A stretch of 64,000 nucleotides of DNA from Microbaculum marinum (GCF_042646165.1 NZ_JBHRTC010000011.1); one strand, 5' to 3'; positions 24,945 to 33,904 are shown, counted from the first letter of the stretch. The notes: a model not told the origin generated them from the letters alone. Numbers and translations: made by a program.

Positions 24945-26243
24945 ATGGCTTTTGACTTGATCGTCCGCAACGCGAGCCTGCCCGACGGGCGCAGCGTCAT
25001 GGACATCGCCTGCGAGGGCGGCAAGATCGTCGCCGTCGAGACGGGAATTGCCGGGGAGTTCGGGCGGGAAATCGATGCCGGTGGCTATCTCGTGTCGCCG
25101 CCCTTCGTCGACCCGCACTTCCACATGGATGCGACGCTGTCGCTGGGCATGCCGCGCCTCAACCAGTCCGGCACGCTGCTGGAGGGCATCGCCCTGTGGG
25201 GCGAGCTCAAGCCGCTTCTGACCCACGAGGCGGTGATCGAGCGGGCGCTGCGCTATTGCGACCTCGCCGTCAGCCAGGGGCTGCTGGCAATCCGCACGCA
25301 TGTCGACGTCTGCGACGACCGGTTGCTGGCGGTCGAGGCGCTGCTGGACGTGAAGAAGACCGTTTCACCTTACATCGATCTCCAACTCGTCGCCTTCCCG
25401 CAGGACGGCTACTACCGGTCGCCAACCGCCGCGGCGAACCTGGATCGCGCTCTCGACATGGGTGTCGACGTGGTGGGCGGCATACCGCATTTCGAGCGCA
25501 CCATGGCCGACGGTGCGCGCAGCGTCGCCGCGCTCTGCGAGATCGCGGAAAAGCGTGGCCTGCTCGTCGACATGCACTGCGACGAGACCGACGATCCGAT
25601 GTCGCGGCACATCGAGGCGCTGGCCTCCGAAACCCACCGCCTGGGCCTGCAGGGCAGGGTGAACGGATCGCATCTGACCTCGATGCATTCGATGGACAAC
25701 TATTACGTCTCCAAGCTGTTGCCGCTGATGGCGGAGGCCGGGGTCTCGGCGACGCCAAATCCGCTCATCAACATCGTTATCCAGGGGAGGCACGATACCT
25801 ATCCGAAGCGGCGCGGCCTGACCCGCGTGCCGGAGATGCGCGCGCAGGGAATCGAAATCGCCTTCGGGCAGGACTGCGTGATGGACCCCTGGTACTCGCT
25901 GGGCAACGGCGACATGCTGGAAGTCGCGTCGATGGGCCTGCACGTCGCGCAACTGACGAGCCGCGAGGACATGCGATGGTGCTTCGACCGCGTGACGAAG
26001 GGCGGTGCGTCGGTGATGCATCTGGACGGCTATGGGCTGGAAGCCGGCTGCAATGCCGACATGGTGCTGTTGCAGGCGGCCGACCCGATCGAGGCGATCC
26101 GGATGAAGGCGACGCGCCTCGCCGTGATCCGCCGCGGCAAGGTGATCGCGCAGACGCCGGCTCGTGTGGCCACACTCGCCCTGGACGGCCGACCGGATGT
26201 CGTCAATCCGGCGGATTACGCGCCCAGCGACGCCGGCATGTAA
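24945..26243 (+). CDS. codA: Amidohydrolase, cytosine deaminase-like
   Basis: A 432-residue metal-dependent hydrolase of the cytosine deaminase/AtzC group. Metal and catalytic residues are visible in PPFVDPHFHMD, RTHVDVCDD, DMHCDETDD, NGSHLTSMHSM and IAFGQDCVMDPWYSLGNGD, all of which fit cytosine deaminase. The likely reaction is cytosine to uracil plus ammonia, feeding the reductive pathway that follows. GAGGTGAGGGA precedes the ATG. Its place at the end of the BMP importer operon supports nucleobase uptake. Related enzymes act on isocytosine, creatinine or triazines, so substrate assignment is not certain. Confidence 0.82.
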   Translation: MAFDLIVRNASLPDGRSVMDIACEGGKIVAVETGIAGEFGREIDAGGYLVSPPFVDPHFHMDATLSLGMPRLNQSGTLLEGIALWGELKPLLTHEAVIERALRYCDLAVSQGLLAIRTHVDVCDDRLLAVEALLDVKKTVSPYIDLQLVAFPQDGYYRSPTAAANLDRALDMGVDVVGGIPHFERTMADGARSVAALCEIAEKRGLLVDMHCDETDDPMSRHIEALASETHRLGLQGRVNGSHLTSMHSMDNYYVSKLLPLMAEAGVSATPNPLINIVIQGRHDTYPKRRGLTRVPEMRAQGIEIAFGQDCVMDPWYSLGNGDMLEVASMGLHVAQLTSREDMRWCFDRVTKGGASVMHLDGYGLEAGCNADMVLLQAADPIEAIRMKATRLAVIRRGKVIAQTPARVATLALDGRPDVVNPADYAPSDAGM

Positions 26244-26279
26244 CCGGTCGCACGCTCACCCAGGGGAGGGCATTCAGGA

Positions 26280-26297
26280 TTTGACCGTTTGATAAAA
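26280..26297. promoter_or_regulatory. Shared box TTTGACCGTTTGATAAAA upstream of preT
   Basis: This matches 19606-19623 at 15 of 18 positions (only the three central bases differ). It sits in the 201-bp region between the deaminase gene and preT, so it probably marks the promoter region of the preT operon. I see no good RpoN site after it, unlike the first copy. Binding by one of the RutR-like proteins is inferred from the TTGACC half. Confidence 0.5.
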
Positions 26298-26444
26298 AAT
26301 TTTGAACGATGGGGCGAATTGTGCCAAGCTTTTGATTGAGCAGCAGGAAGATCCGGAGACGTGCCGCCGCGGCCCCCAACGCGGGCACGCCGGGTCCGGG
26401 TCTGTGGGAGGTCTCCCGGCTGCTCGCACAGGAGGAGGACGCGA

Positions 26445-27824
26445 ATGGCATCGAGCCCGCATGTCGACGCACCCGACGTCGCCGCCGGCCGGCTGACGGC
26501 CGACGACTACACGAGGAACTTTTCCGATCTCCATCCGCCTCTGACCCGGCACGAGGCTTTCGTCGAGGCCGAGCGCTGCTTCTTCTGCTACGACGCGCCG
26601 TGCACCGTCGCATGTCCGACCTCGATAGACATTCCGCTCTTCATCCGCGAGATCGCGACTGGCAACCCGACCGGCTCCGCCAGGACCATTTTCTCCCAGA
26701 ACATCCTCGGCGGCATGTGCGCCCGGGTCTGTCCGACCGAGACGCTCTGCGAGGAAGCCTGCGTGCGCATGGAGGGCGAGGGCAAGCCGGTCAAGATCGG
26801 CGAACTGCAGCGCTATGCGACCGATCACTGGCTGACCGAGCAGCCTGGCCAACCGTTCCGTCGTGCGGCCTCGACGGGGAAGCGCATAGCCGTCGTCGGC
26901 GCCGGACCTGCCGGTCTTGCCTGCGCGCACCGCCTCGCGGTGCACGGCCATGACGTGGTGATCTTCGACGCCCGTCCGAAACCCGGAGGGCTGAACGAGT
27001 ACGGGATCGCGTCCTACAAGACGGTCGGGGGCTTCGCCCAGCGGGAGGTCGATTTCGTCCTGTCGATCGGCGGCATCACCATCGAGAACGACATGGTGCT
27101 CGGGCGCGGCTTCGCGTTGGCCGATCTTCGGAAAGACTTCGACGCGGTGTTTCTCGGCATGGGCCTGGGCGGCGTCAACGGCCTTGGCGTCGAGGGGGAG
27201 GACCTCGAGGGCGTTGTGGATGCGGTCGACTACATCGCCCGGCTTCGCCAGGCGCAGGACCTCGCGGCGCTGCCGGTCGGCCGCAGCGTCGTCGTGATCG
27301 GCGGCGGCATGACGGCGATCGACGTGGCGGTGCAGTCCAGGCTGCTCGGCGCCGAGGACGTGACGCTGGTCTATCGTCGCGGCCAGGAGCAGATGAAGGC
27401 GAGCGCCTACGAGCAGGAGCTCGCCCAGACAAGGAGCGTGCTGATCCGCCACTGGGCCAGACCCGTGCGGATCATCGGCGGCAACGACAACCATGTCCGC
27501 GCCGTCGAGTTCGAGCGTACCCGCGACGACGGCGGCAGTCTCGCCGGCACCGGCGAAACCTATGTCCTGCCCGCCGACATGGTCTTCAAGGCGATCGGCC
27601 AGACCTTCGAGCCGGCGCCGCTGAACGGGACCGGCGAGGCGATCGTACTGGAGGGCGGCCGCATCCGGGTCGACGGCGAGCGACGGACCTCGCTCGACGG
27701 TGTCTGGGCCGGCGGCGACTGCATCGCCGGCGGCGAGGATCTCACCGTCGCGGCCGTCGAAGACGGCAAGGTCGCAGCGGAATCGATAAGCCGGGCTCTC
27801 GGGACCCTTGGAGCACAGAGATGA
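26445..27824 (+). CDS. preT: NAD(P)H-dependent dihydropyrimidine dehydrogenase, flavin/Fe-S subunit PreT
   Basis: A 459-residue electron-input subunit that takes electrons from NAD(P)H and passes them to PreA. The N-terminal Fe-S region has Cys 45, 48, 53 and 57 (CFFCYDAPCTVAC) and 92, 96, 102 and 106 (CARVCPTETLCEEAC). FAD binds at VGAGPAGLA (151-159) and NAD(P)H at VIGGGMTAID (284-293). The ATG follows GGAGGAGGA. The stop overlaps the methyltransferase start by four bases (ATGA). With PreA it reduces uracil and thymine to the 5,6-dihydro forms. It resembles the glutamate synthase small chain, but the neighbours decide for PreT. Confidence 0.92.
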   Translation: MASSPHVDAPDVAAGRLTADDYTRNFSDLHPPLTRHEAFVEAERCFFCYDAPCTVACPTSIDIPLFIREIATGNPTGSARTIFSQNILGGMCARVCPTETLCEEACVRMEGEGKPVKIGELQRYATDHWLTEQPGQPFRRAASTGKRIAVVGAGPAGLACAHRLAVHGHDVVIFDARPKPGGLNEYGIASYKTVGGFAQREVDFVLSIGGITIENDMVLGRGFALADLRKDFDAVFLGMGLGGVNGLGVEGEDLEGVVDAVDYIARLRQAQDLAALPVGRSVVVIGGGMTAIDVAVQSRLLGAEDVTLVYRRGQEQMKASAYEQELAQTRSVLIRHWARPVRIIGGNDNHVRAVEFERTRDDGGSLAGTGETYVLPADMVFKAIGQTFEPAPLNGTGEAIVLEGGRIRVDGERRTSLDGVWAGGDCIAGGEDLTVAAVEDGKVAAESISRALGTLGAQR

Positions 27825-28663
27825 GCACGCTCGAAGGTGGCGTTGCCGAACTGTATTCGGCCTATGACGTCCTCGACAGGATCAAGACCGGACTGGCCGA
27901 AATGGGGTACTCCTCCGCTCCGGTTCCGCTCGACGTCCTAAAGCCTGTCGACGAGTTCCACATCGGCGGTGCCCAGGCGACCGACTACCTGCTCGGCCAG
28001 CTTGATCTCGATTCCGGAACCCGGGTGCTCGATATCGGCTCCGGCATCGGCGGGGCGGCGCGCATGATCGCCTCCAGGTTCGGGTGCCCGGTGACCGGTA
28101 TCGATCTCACGCCGGCCTTCGTCGACACCGCGCGCGAACTGACCGAACTGTGCGGCATGGGAGCAAATCCGTCGTTCCAGGTCGCCAGCGCTACGGCGTT
28201 GCCGTTCGACGCCGCCTCCTTCGACCTCGCCACCATGCTGCACGTCGGAATGAACATCCCCGACAAGGAAGCGGTCTTCGCAGAGGCCCGACGCGTCCTT
28301 CGCGCAGACGGCGTCTTCGCCGTCTACGATGTGATGCGGATCGGCGACGGCGAACTGACCTTTCCCGTGCCCTGGGCGGATACGCAGAAGATCTCGGCGC
28401 TCGCCGGCCCCGATGTCTACAAGGCGCTCGCCGGCGAGGCGGGCTTCACGCTCGTCAGCGAGGAGAGCCGGCAGGCGATCGCGCTTGAGTTCTTCGAGAA
28501 GATCAGGGCCCAGGCGGCGGAGTCCGCGCCGCCGCCGCTCGGCCTGCACAACCTGATGGGGCCGTCGATCGGAGCCAAGATGAGCAACATGATCGCGGGA
28601 ATACGGGCCGACGTAATCGCCCCGGTCCTGATGATCTTCCAAGCATCCGCGAACCGGGGGTGA
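27821..28663 (+). CDS. Class I SAM-dependent methyltransferase embedded in the preTA operon
   Basis: A 280-residue methyltransferase. Motif I is VLDIGSGIGGAARMIA (about residues 70-85), followed by TGIDLTPAFVDTARELT and the post-motif region LPFDAASFDLATMLHVGMNI. It resembles ubiquinone/glycine-sarcosine-type enzymes of the methyltransferase-11 group. It starts in the ATGA overlap with preT and ends four bases before preA, so it is translationally tied to both. I know of no required methylation in reductive pyrimidine breakdown; the target (a modified base, a carboxylate or something else) is unknown. Confidence 0.85.
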   Translation: MSTLEGGVAELYSAYDVLDRIKTGLAEMGYSSAPVPLDVLKPVDEFHIGGAQATDYLLGQLDLDSGTRVLDIGSGIGGAARMIASRFGCPVTGIDLTPAFVDTARELTELCGMGANPSFQVASATALPFDAASFDLATMLHVGMNIPDKEAVFAEARRVLRADGVFAVYDVMRIGDGELTFPVPWADTQKISALAGPDVYKALAGEAGFTLVSEESRQAIALEFFEKIRAQAAESAPPPLGLHNLMGPSIGAKMSNMIAGIRADVIAPVLMIFQASANRG

Positions 28664-28667
28664 CCCG

Positions 28668-29975
28668 ATGGCAAACCTGCAAAGCGAATTCCTCGGCATC
28701 AAGTCGCCGAATCCGTTCTGGCTGGCGTCCGCGCCGCCGACCGACAAGGAATACAACGTCGTGCGCGCCTTCCGCGCCGGATGGGGTGGCGTCGTCTGGA
28801 AGACGCTCGGCGAGGATCCGCCTATCGTCAACGTCAACGGACCGCGCTACGGCGCCGTTCACGGGCCGGACCGGCGGCTGCTCGGGCTCAACAACATCGA
28901 GTTGATCACCGACCGCCCGCTGCACGTGAACCTTCAGGAGATCAAGAAGGTCAAGCGCGACTGGCCCGACCGGGCCCTGGTCGTGTCGCTGATGGTGCCG
29001 TGCGAGGAGCGCAACTGGATCGACATCCTGAAACTCGTGGAGGACACCGAGGCCGACGGCGTCGAGCTCAACTTCGGCTGTCCGCACGGCATGTCCGAGC
29101 GCGGGATGGGATCGGCGGTCGGCCAGGTGCCGGAATACATCGAGATGGTGGCGCGCTGGTGCAAGGCGAACACCCGCATGCCGGTGATCGTCAAGCTGAC
29201 GCCCAACATCACCGACATCCGCTACCCCGCCCGTGCCGCCAGGCAGGGCGGCGCCGATGCGGTGTCGCTGATCAACACGCTCAACTCGATCATCGGCGTC
29301 AACCTGGACAACTTCGCGCCGATCCCCGAGATCGACGGCAAGGGCAGCCATGGCGGCTACTGCGGCCCGGCGGTCAAGCCGATCGCGCTCAACATGGTCG
29401 CCGAGATCGCCCGCGATCCGGAGACGGCGGGACTGCCGATCTCGGCCATCGGCGGCATCACCACATGGCGCGACGCCGCCGAGTTCATCGCGCTCGGCGC
29501 CACCAACCTCCAGGTCTGCACGGCGGCGATGACCTATGGGTTCAAGGTCGTCCAGGAAATGATTTCCGGCCTGTCGGACTGGATGGACGAGAAGGGGTTC
29601 GCCTCGATCGACGACTTCGCCGGCCGCTCGGTACCGCGGATGTCGGACTGGCAGTACCTCAACCTGAACTACGTCACCAAGGCGGTGATCAACCAGGACC
29701 TCTGCATCAAGTGCGGCCGCTGCCACATCGCCTGCGAGGACACCTCGCACCAGGCGATCACCCATATGGTCAACGGCAAGCGCCATTTCGAGGTGATCGA
29801 CGAGGAATGCGTCGGCTGCAATCTTTGCGTCAACGTCTGTCCGGTCGAGGACTGCATCACCATGAAGCAGATCCATGGCATCGATCCGCGCACCCGCGAA
29901 CCGATCCCGGAGGTCTACGCCAACTGGACGACGCATCCCAACAATCCCGGCGCGGTGAAGGAGGCGGCGGAGTAG
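28668..29975 (+). CDS. preA: NAD-dependent dihydropyrimidine dehydrogenase catalytic subunit PreA
   Basis: A 435-residue subunit with an FMN-binding TIM barrel that reduces the pyrimidine ring. The active-site cysteine is Cys138 in NFGCPHGMSERGMG. Two [4Fe-4S] clusters are held by CIKCGRCHIAC and CVGCNLCVNVC near the C-terminus. It starts four bases after the methyltransferase stop. With PreT it performs the first step of the reductive route for uracil and thymine. Length and motifs match bacterial PreA closely. Confidence 0.94.
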   Translation: MANLQSEFLGIKSPNPFWLASAPPTDKEYNVVRAFRAGWGGVVWKTLGEDPPIVNVNGPRYGAVHGPDRRLLGLNNIELITDRPLHVNLQEIKKVKRDWPDRALVVSLMVPCEERNWIDILKLVEDTEADGVELNFGCPHGMSERGMGSAVGQVPEYIEMVARWCKANTRMPVIVKLTPNITDIRYPARAARQGGADAVSLINTLNSIIGVNLDNFAPIPEIDGKGSHGGYCGPAVKPIALNMVAEIARDPETAGLPISAIGGITTWRDAAEFIALGATNLQVCTAAMTYGFKVVQEMISGLSDWMDEKGFASIDDFAGRSVPRMSDWQYLNLNYVTKAVINQDLCIKCGRCHIACEDTSHQAITHMVNGKRHFEVIDEECVGCNLCVNVCPVEDCITMKQIHGIDPRTREPIPEVYANWTTHPNNPGAVKEAAE

Positions 29976-30050
29976 CCGCGGCATAGTGTTCTTGATTTGT
30001 TCACAGTAACTCTATAGGCTCCGTCCTCCCCGGCAACGAAGGGCGGTTCT

Positions 30051-30656
30051 ATGAAGCTGTACGGCGCTCCCCAGTCACGCACCTTCCGCGCGCTGTGGAT
30101 GCTCGAGGAGTGCAACGCCAAATACGAGCGCGTCCTCGTCGACATCCGCGCAGGCGCGCAGAACACGGCGGCTTTCCACGCCATCAACCCGATGGAAAAG
30201 GTGCCCGCGCTGGTCGACGGCGAGACCGCCGTCGCGGAATCCGGCGCCATCTGCGCCTATCTCGCCGAACGCTATCCCGAGGCCGACCTTGCGCCCGGCA
30301 TCAACGATCCGATGCGCGGCCGCTATTTCCAGTGGCTGTTCTTTGCCGGGAACTGCCTGGAGCCGGCAGTCACCCAGAAGGTGGCGAAAATAGAGGTTGC
30401 GGTGTCGACCGCGGGCTGGGGCAGCCACGAGAAGGTCGTCGACGTTCTCGACGAGGCGCTGGCGGACGGGCCGTGGCTGCTGGGCGAGCGCTTCTCCGCC
30501 GCCGACGTGATGATCGGCGCCGACCTCAACTTCCTGGTCCGCATGTTCGGCATGATCGAGCCGCGTCCCGCCTTCGAGAGCTATATCGACCGCTGCACGG
30601 CCCGGCCGGCATTCAGGCGCGCCGAGTCCGTTGAAGCAGACTGGAAGCCGGCCTGA
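30051..30656 (+). CDS. Glutathione S-transferase family protein
   Basis: A 201-residue cytoplasmic protein. The N-terminal thioredoxin-like half starts MKLYGAPQSRTFRALWMLEE, with Ser9 in the usual catalytic place. INPMEKVPALVDGETAVAES supplies the cis-Pro and glutathione-binding segment. The all-alpha half contains GERFSAADVMIGADL. It follows preA by 75 bp and ends one base from the convergent TetR gene. A role in pyrimidine metabolism is not evident; it may protect against electrophilic aldehydes. Confidence 0.87.
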   Translation: MKLYGAPQSRTFRALWMLEECNAKYERVLVDIRAGAQNTAAFHAINPMEKVPALVDGETAVAESGAICAYLAERYPEADLAPGINDPMRGRYFQWLFFAGNCLEPAVTQKVAKIEVAVSTAGWGSHEKVVDVLDEALADGPWLLGERFSAADVMIGADLNFLVRMFGMIEPRPAFESYIDRCTARPAFRRAESVEADWKPA

Positions 30657-30657
30657 T

Positions 30658-31311
30658 CTATCGCGGCCTCAATCCCTCAAGGAATACGGTCAGTATCGTC
30701 GCGTCGGCCCCGGCGAGAGGATCGGCTCCGCCGCTGTCGCCGAGGACGGCGCGTACCTGAACGGCGAAGTCGGCATAGTGCTGCGTCGTCGCCCAGATCA
30801 TGAAGATCAGATGGACGGGATCGACTTTGGCCAGGCGGCCTTCGGCGATCCAGTGGCGGATCACCGTCGCCTTCGCGTCGACCAGGTGCTTGAGGGGGCC
30901 CTGAAGGAAGCCGCCGATCGCCGGGGCGCCGTGCAGGATCTCGTTGGCGAACAGTCGCGACGCTTCCGGCATGTCGCGCGACATCTGCAGCTTGTGGCGG
31001 ATGTAACCGGCGATCTCCTCGACCGGGTCGCCGCTCGCGTCGAGCTTCTCCAGCGGGTCGAGCCAGGTGGCGAGGATCCCCTCGAGGACGGCGCGATAGA
31101 TGTCTTCCTTGCGGCGGAAGTAATAGAGCAGGTTGGGCTTCGACATGCCGGCCTTGCCGGCGATCTGGTCGATCGTCGATCCGCGATATCCGTACTTGGA
31201 GAAAACCTCCAGCGCCGCGTCCAGGATGACCTGGCGATTGACCGCCTGTATCCTCGTGCGCTGTTTCCTGGGCCTTCCGGTTACGGCAGCGTCCTGCGCC
31301 GTCGCGCTCAC
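30658..31311 (-). CDS. TetR family regulator, RutR-like (copy 1)
   Basis: A 217-residue repressor. The helix-turn-helix is in the N-terminal 60 residues (TIDQIAGKAGMSKPNLLYYF). The ligand domain resembles RutR: EILHGAPAIGGFL and HLIFMIWATTQHYADFA correspond to segments also found in the neighbouring paralogue. I favour the GTG at 31311 (preceded by GGAGACGGG); a start at 31356 would add 15 residues. RutR-type proteins sense uracil or thymine and lose DNA binding when it is present. It lies downstream of, and parallel to, the second RutR-like gene. Confidence 0.85.
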   Translation of the reverse strand: MSATAQDAAVTGRPRKQRTRIQAVNRQVILDAALEVFSKYGYRGSTIDQIAGKAGMSKPNLLYYFRRKEDIYRAVLEGILATWLDPLEKLDASGDPVEEIAGYIRHKLQMSRDMPEASRLFANEILHGAPAIGGFLQGPLKHLVDAKATVIRHWIAEGRLAKVDPVHLIFMIWATTQHYADFAVQVRAVLGDSGGADPLAGADATILTVFLEGLRPR

Positions 31312-31425
31312 CGGCCCGTCTCCGCAATCCTGGTCACGCCGCGTCCTCCCGCACATCCGGCTTCGGCCGAATCCGATTCATGTCGGCTGTCTTATACATG
31401 AAACGTTCCCGCGGGCGGATGCCGG

Positions 31426-32103
31426 TCACGCCAGCGAGCGGATCGACGGCCGGCTCGCCGGCTGGGCGGTCGCGCCGATGCCGCGCAACACGATCTCGAC
31501 AACGTTGCGCTTAGCTTCCTCGAACTGGTCGTCGCTCAGCGGCTTGCCGTCGTTCAGCGTCGAGATCTGGTGGCTGAAATCGGCGTAGTGCTGGGTCGTC
31601 GCCCAGATCATGTAGAGCAGGTATTCCGGATTGACCGGCGCGATCTTGCCGGCGTCGATCCAGCGCCGGATGACGGCCACCCGGGTATCGGTCCAGTCTC
31701 GCAGCGTCGTCTCCAGATAGTCCTGGATCACCGGCGCCTTGTGGATGATCTCGTTGGCCCACACCTTCGACCCCATCGGGTGGGCACGCGAAATATCCAT
31801 CTTCTCGTTGATGTAGCGCGTCAGCGCCTCGACCGGGTCGTCGCTCTCGTCGAACGAGTTGGCCGACTGCAGCCAGATGTTGAAGATGTCGTCGACGACC
31901 TTGCGGTAGAGCGCCAGCTTCGTCGGGAAGTAGTAGTGGAGGTTCGCCTTGGGAATGCCGGCCCTCTCGGCGATCATCGCCGTGGTCGCTCCCTTGAAGC
32001 CGTATTCGGCGAACACCTCTTCCGCCGCCCGCAGGATCGCGGTCTCGTTCTCCCGCCGAATACTTCCCGGTTCCTGTTTCGGTTGTGCCGCCTGCCTGGG
32101 CAT
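31426..32103 (-). CDS. rutR: TetR family regulator, RutR-like (copy 2)
   Basis: A 225-residue TetR protein whose HTH is TTAMIAERAGIPKANLHYYF. Its ligand-binding half has the RutR signature segments ANEIIHKAPVIQDYL and YLLYMIWATTQHYADFSHQI. I placed the start at the ATG 32103; a start at 32148 would run the coding sequence through the operator box at 32132. Two RutR-type boxes lie directly upstream, so it likely represses itself and the divergent catabolic operon, and responds to uracil or thymine. Confidence 0.85.
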   Translation of the reverse strand: MPRQAAQPKQEPGSIRRENETAILRAAEEVFAEYGFKGATTAMIAERAGIPKANLHYYFPTKLALYRKVVDDIFNIWLQSANSFDESDDPVEALTRYINEKMDISRAHPMGSKVWANEIIHKAPVIQDYLETTLRDWTDTRVAVIRRWIDAGKIAPVNPEYLLYMIWATTQHYADFSHQISTLNDGKPLSDDQFEEAKRNVVEIVLRGIGATAQPASRPSIRSLA

Positions 32104-32131
32104 CCAGTGCAATTCCGGTTTAATTTTTGGT

Positions 32132-32149
32132 CTTGACCATCTGGTCAAG
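32132..32149. promoter_or_regulatory. RutR operator box 1
   Basis: CTTGACCA, TC, TGGTCAAG is a perfect inverted repeat and an exact match to the RutR consensus TTGACCAnnTGGTCAA. It lies between rutR-like copy 2 and the mmsA gene, in the shared control region. Confidence 0.85.
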
Positions 32150-32166
32150 CAATCTTAGCGTTTGAC

Positions 32167-32182
32167 TTGACCAACTAGTCAA
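32167..32182. promoter_or_regulatory. RutR operator box 2
   Basis: TTGACCAACTAGTCAA differs from TTGACCAnnTGGTCAA at one position. Its centre is about 34 bp from that of box 1, so two dimers could bind on similar faces of the DNA and control both divergent promoters. Confidence 0.75.
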
Positions 32183-32407
32183 CTTTGGCAGATTTCGGCG
32201 GAAATGACAACAAAACCGTCGCGGTTCGTCCAGGAAGATCGGGAACAGGGGGGCATTGTCGGCTTGGGCCGCGGATTTTCACTGTGGTGCTGCGGCCGAT
32301 GCACGCCGGTCCCGGCGCGGATGCGCCACCTGCGCATCATTGCCGGCCGGCGTCGGCATGGTCACTGTGCATTTTCGTCCCCCGGCCAAACCTGAAGGGA
32401 GGAGAAT

Positions 32408-33904
32408 ATGGACCGGATTGCCAATGCGATAGGCGGCACCGTGGCGCCGTCGCACAGCGCACGGGTCTCGCCGGTCTACAATCCCGCCACCGGTGAGCAG
32501 ATCGCCGAACTGCCGCTTTCCGGGGCCGGCGATGTCGACGCGGCCGTCGCCGCCGCGAAGCGGGCTGCCCCCGGGTGGGGAGCCACCCCGCCGCTGAAGC
32601 GGGCGCGTCTGATGTTCAGGTTCAAGGAACTGCTCGACCGGCACGCCGCCGACATCGCCCGGTCGATCTCCCGCGAGCACGGCAAGACCCATGACGACGC
32701 CATGGGCGAGGTTGCCCGCGGCATCGAGGTGGTGGAGTTCGCCTGCGGCATCCCGCACCTTCTCAAGGGGGAGTATTCCCGCAACGTCGGCCCGGAGATC
32801 GACTCGTTCTCCGATCGCCAGCCGCTCGGGGTCGTCGCCGGCATCACGCCGTTCAACTTTCCGGCGATGGTGCCGATGTGGATGTATCCGGTGGCGATCG
32901 CCTGCGGCAACACGTTCGTGCTGAAGCCGTCGGAGCGCGATCCGTCCGCGCCGATGGTCGTCTACGACCTGTTTCGAGAGGCCGGGTTCCCGGACGGCGT
33001 CCTCAATATCGTGCACGGGGACAAGGAAGCCGTGGACGCCATACTCGATCATCCGGACATCAAGGCGGTGAGTTTCGTCGGCTCGACACCGATCGCCGAG
33101 TACGTCTACTCGCGCGGAACGGCGGCGGGCAAGCGCGTCCAGGCGCTGGGTGGCGCCAAGAACCACATGATCGTCATGCCGGACGCCGACATCGACAAGG
33201 CGGCGGACGCATTGATGGGAGCAGGATACGGCTCGGCCGGCGAGCGCTGCATGGCGGTCTCCGTCGCCGTTCCGGTCGGCGAGGAGACGGCAAACAGGCT
33301 GGTCGAGACGTTGATCCCGAAGGTGCGTGGCCTGAAGATCGGCCCGTCCACCGATCCGGACGCCGAGATGGGCCCGCTCGTCACCGAGCAGCACCTGAAG
33401 AAGGTGCTCGGCTACATCGACGCCGGCCTCGCGGAGGGCGCCGAGCTCGCCGTCGACGGCCGCGGCTTCAGGCTGCAGGGTTACGAAAACGGCTACTTCG
33501 TCGGGGGCTCGCTGTTCGACCGCGTGACGCCGGAAATGACGATCTACAGGGAGGAGATCTTCGGCCCGGTCCTGTCGGTCGTGCGCGCCGGCTCGTTCGG
33601 CGAGGCCGTCGATCTGGTCAACGCCCACGAATACGGCAACGGCACCGCGATATTCACCCGCGACGGCGACGCGGCCCGCACCTTCGCCGACTCCATCGAG
33701 GTCGGCATGGTCGGCGTCAACGTGCCGATCCCGGTGCCGGTCGCCTACCATTCCTTCGGCGGCTGGAAGCGCTCGCTGTTCGGCGACCATTCGATCTATG
33801 GGCCGGAGGGCGTACGGTTCTACACTCGGCTGAAGACCGTCACCACGCGCTGGCCCGGCGGCATCAAGGACGGCGCCGTGTACACGTTCCCGACGATGAA
33901 TTGA
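32408..33904 (+). CDS. mmsA: CoA-acylating (methyl)malonate-semialdehyde dehydrogenase
   Basis: A 498-residue NAD-dependent aldehyde dehydrogenase that converts malonate semialdehyde to acetyl-CoA and methylmalonate semialdehyde to propionyl-CoA. The nucleophile is Cys281 in GERCMA, preceded by GGAKNHMIVMPDAD, a segment typical of MmsA. AAGGGAGGAG stands just before the ATG. As first gene after the RutR boxes it is the last step for uracil- and thymine-derived semialdehydes. It probably leads the operon with beta-ureidopropionase and dihydropyrimidinase. Confidence 0.93.
   Translation: MDRIANAIGGTVAPSHSARVSPVYNPATGEQIAELPLSGAGDVDAAVAAAKRAAPGWGATPPLKRARLMFRFKELLDRHAADIARSISREHGKTHDDAMGEVARGIEVVEFACGIPHLLKGEYSRNVGPEIDSFSDRQPLGVVAGITPFNFPAMVPMWMYPVAIACGNTFVLKPSERDPSAPMVVYDLFREAGFPDGVLNIVHGDKEAVDAILDHPDIKAVSFVGSTPIAEYVYSRGTAAGKRVQALGGAKNHMIVMPDADIDKAADALMGAGYGSAGERCMAVSVAVPVGEETANRLVETLIPKVRGLKIGPSTDPDAEMGPLVTEQHLKKVLGYIDAGLAEGAELAVDGRGFRLQGYENGYFVGGSLFDRVTPEMTIYREEIFGPVLSVVRAGSFGEAVDLVNAHEYGNGTAIFTRDGDAARTFADSIEVGMVGVNVPIPVPVAYHSFGGWKRSLFGDHSIYGPEGVRFYTRLKTVTTRWPGGIKDGAVYTFPTMN

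Noticed and set aside
26311..26340. Sigma-54 promoter before preT
   Set aside because: GTGCCAAGCTTTTGAT lacks the GG-N10-GC spacing and bases.
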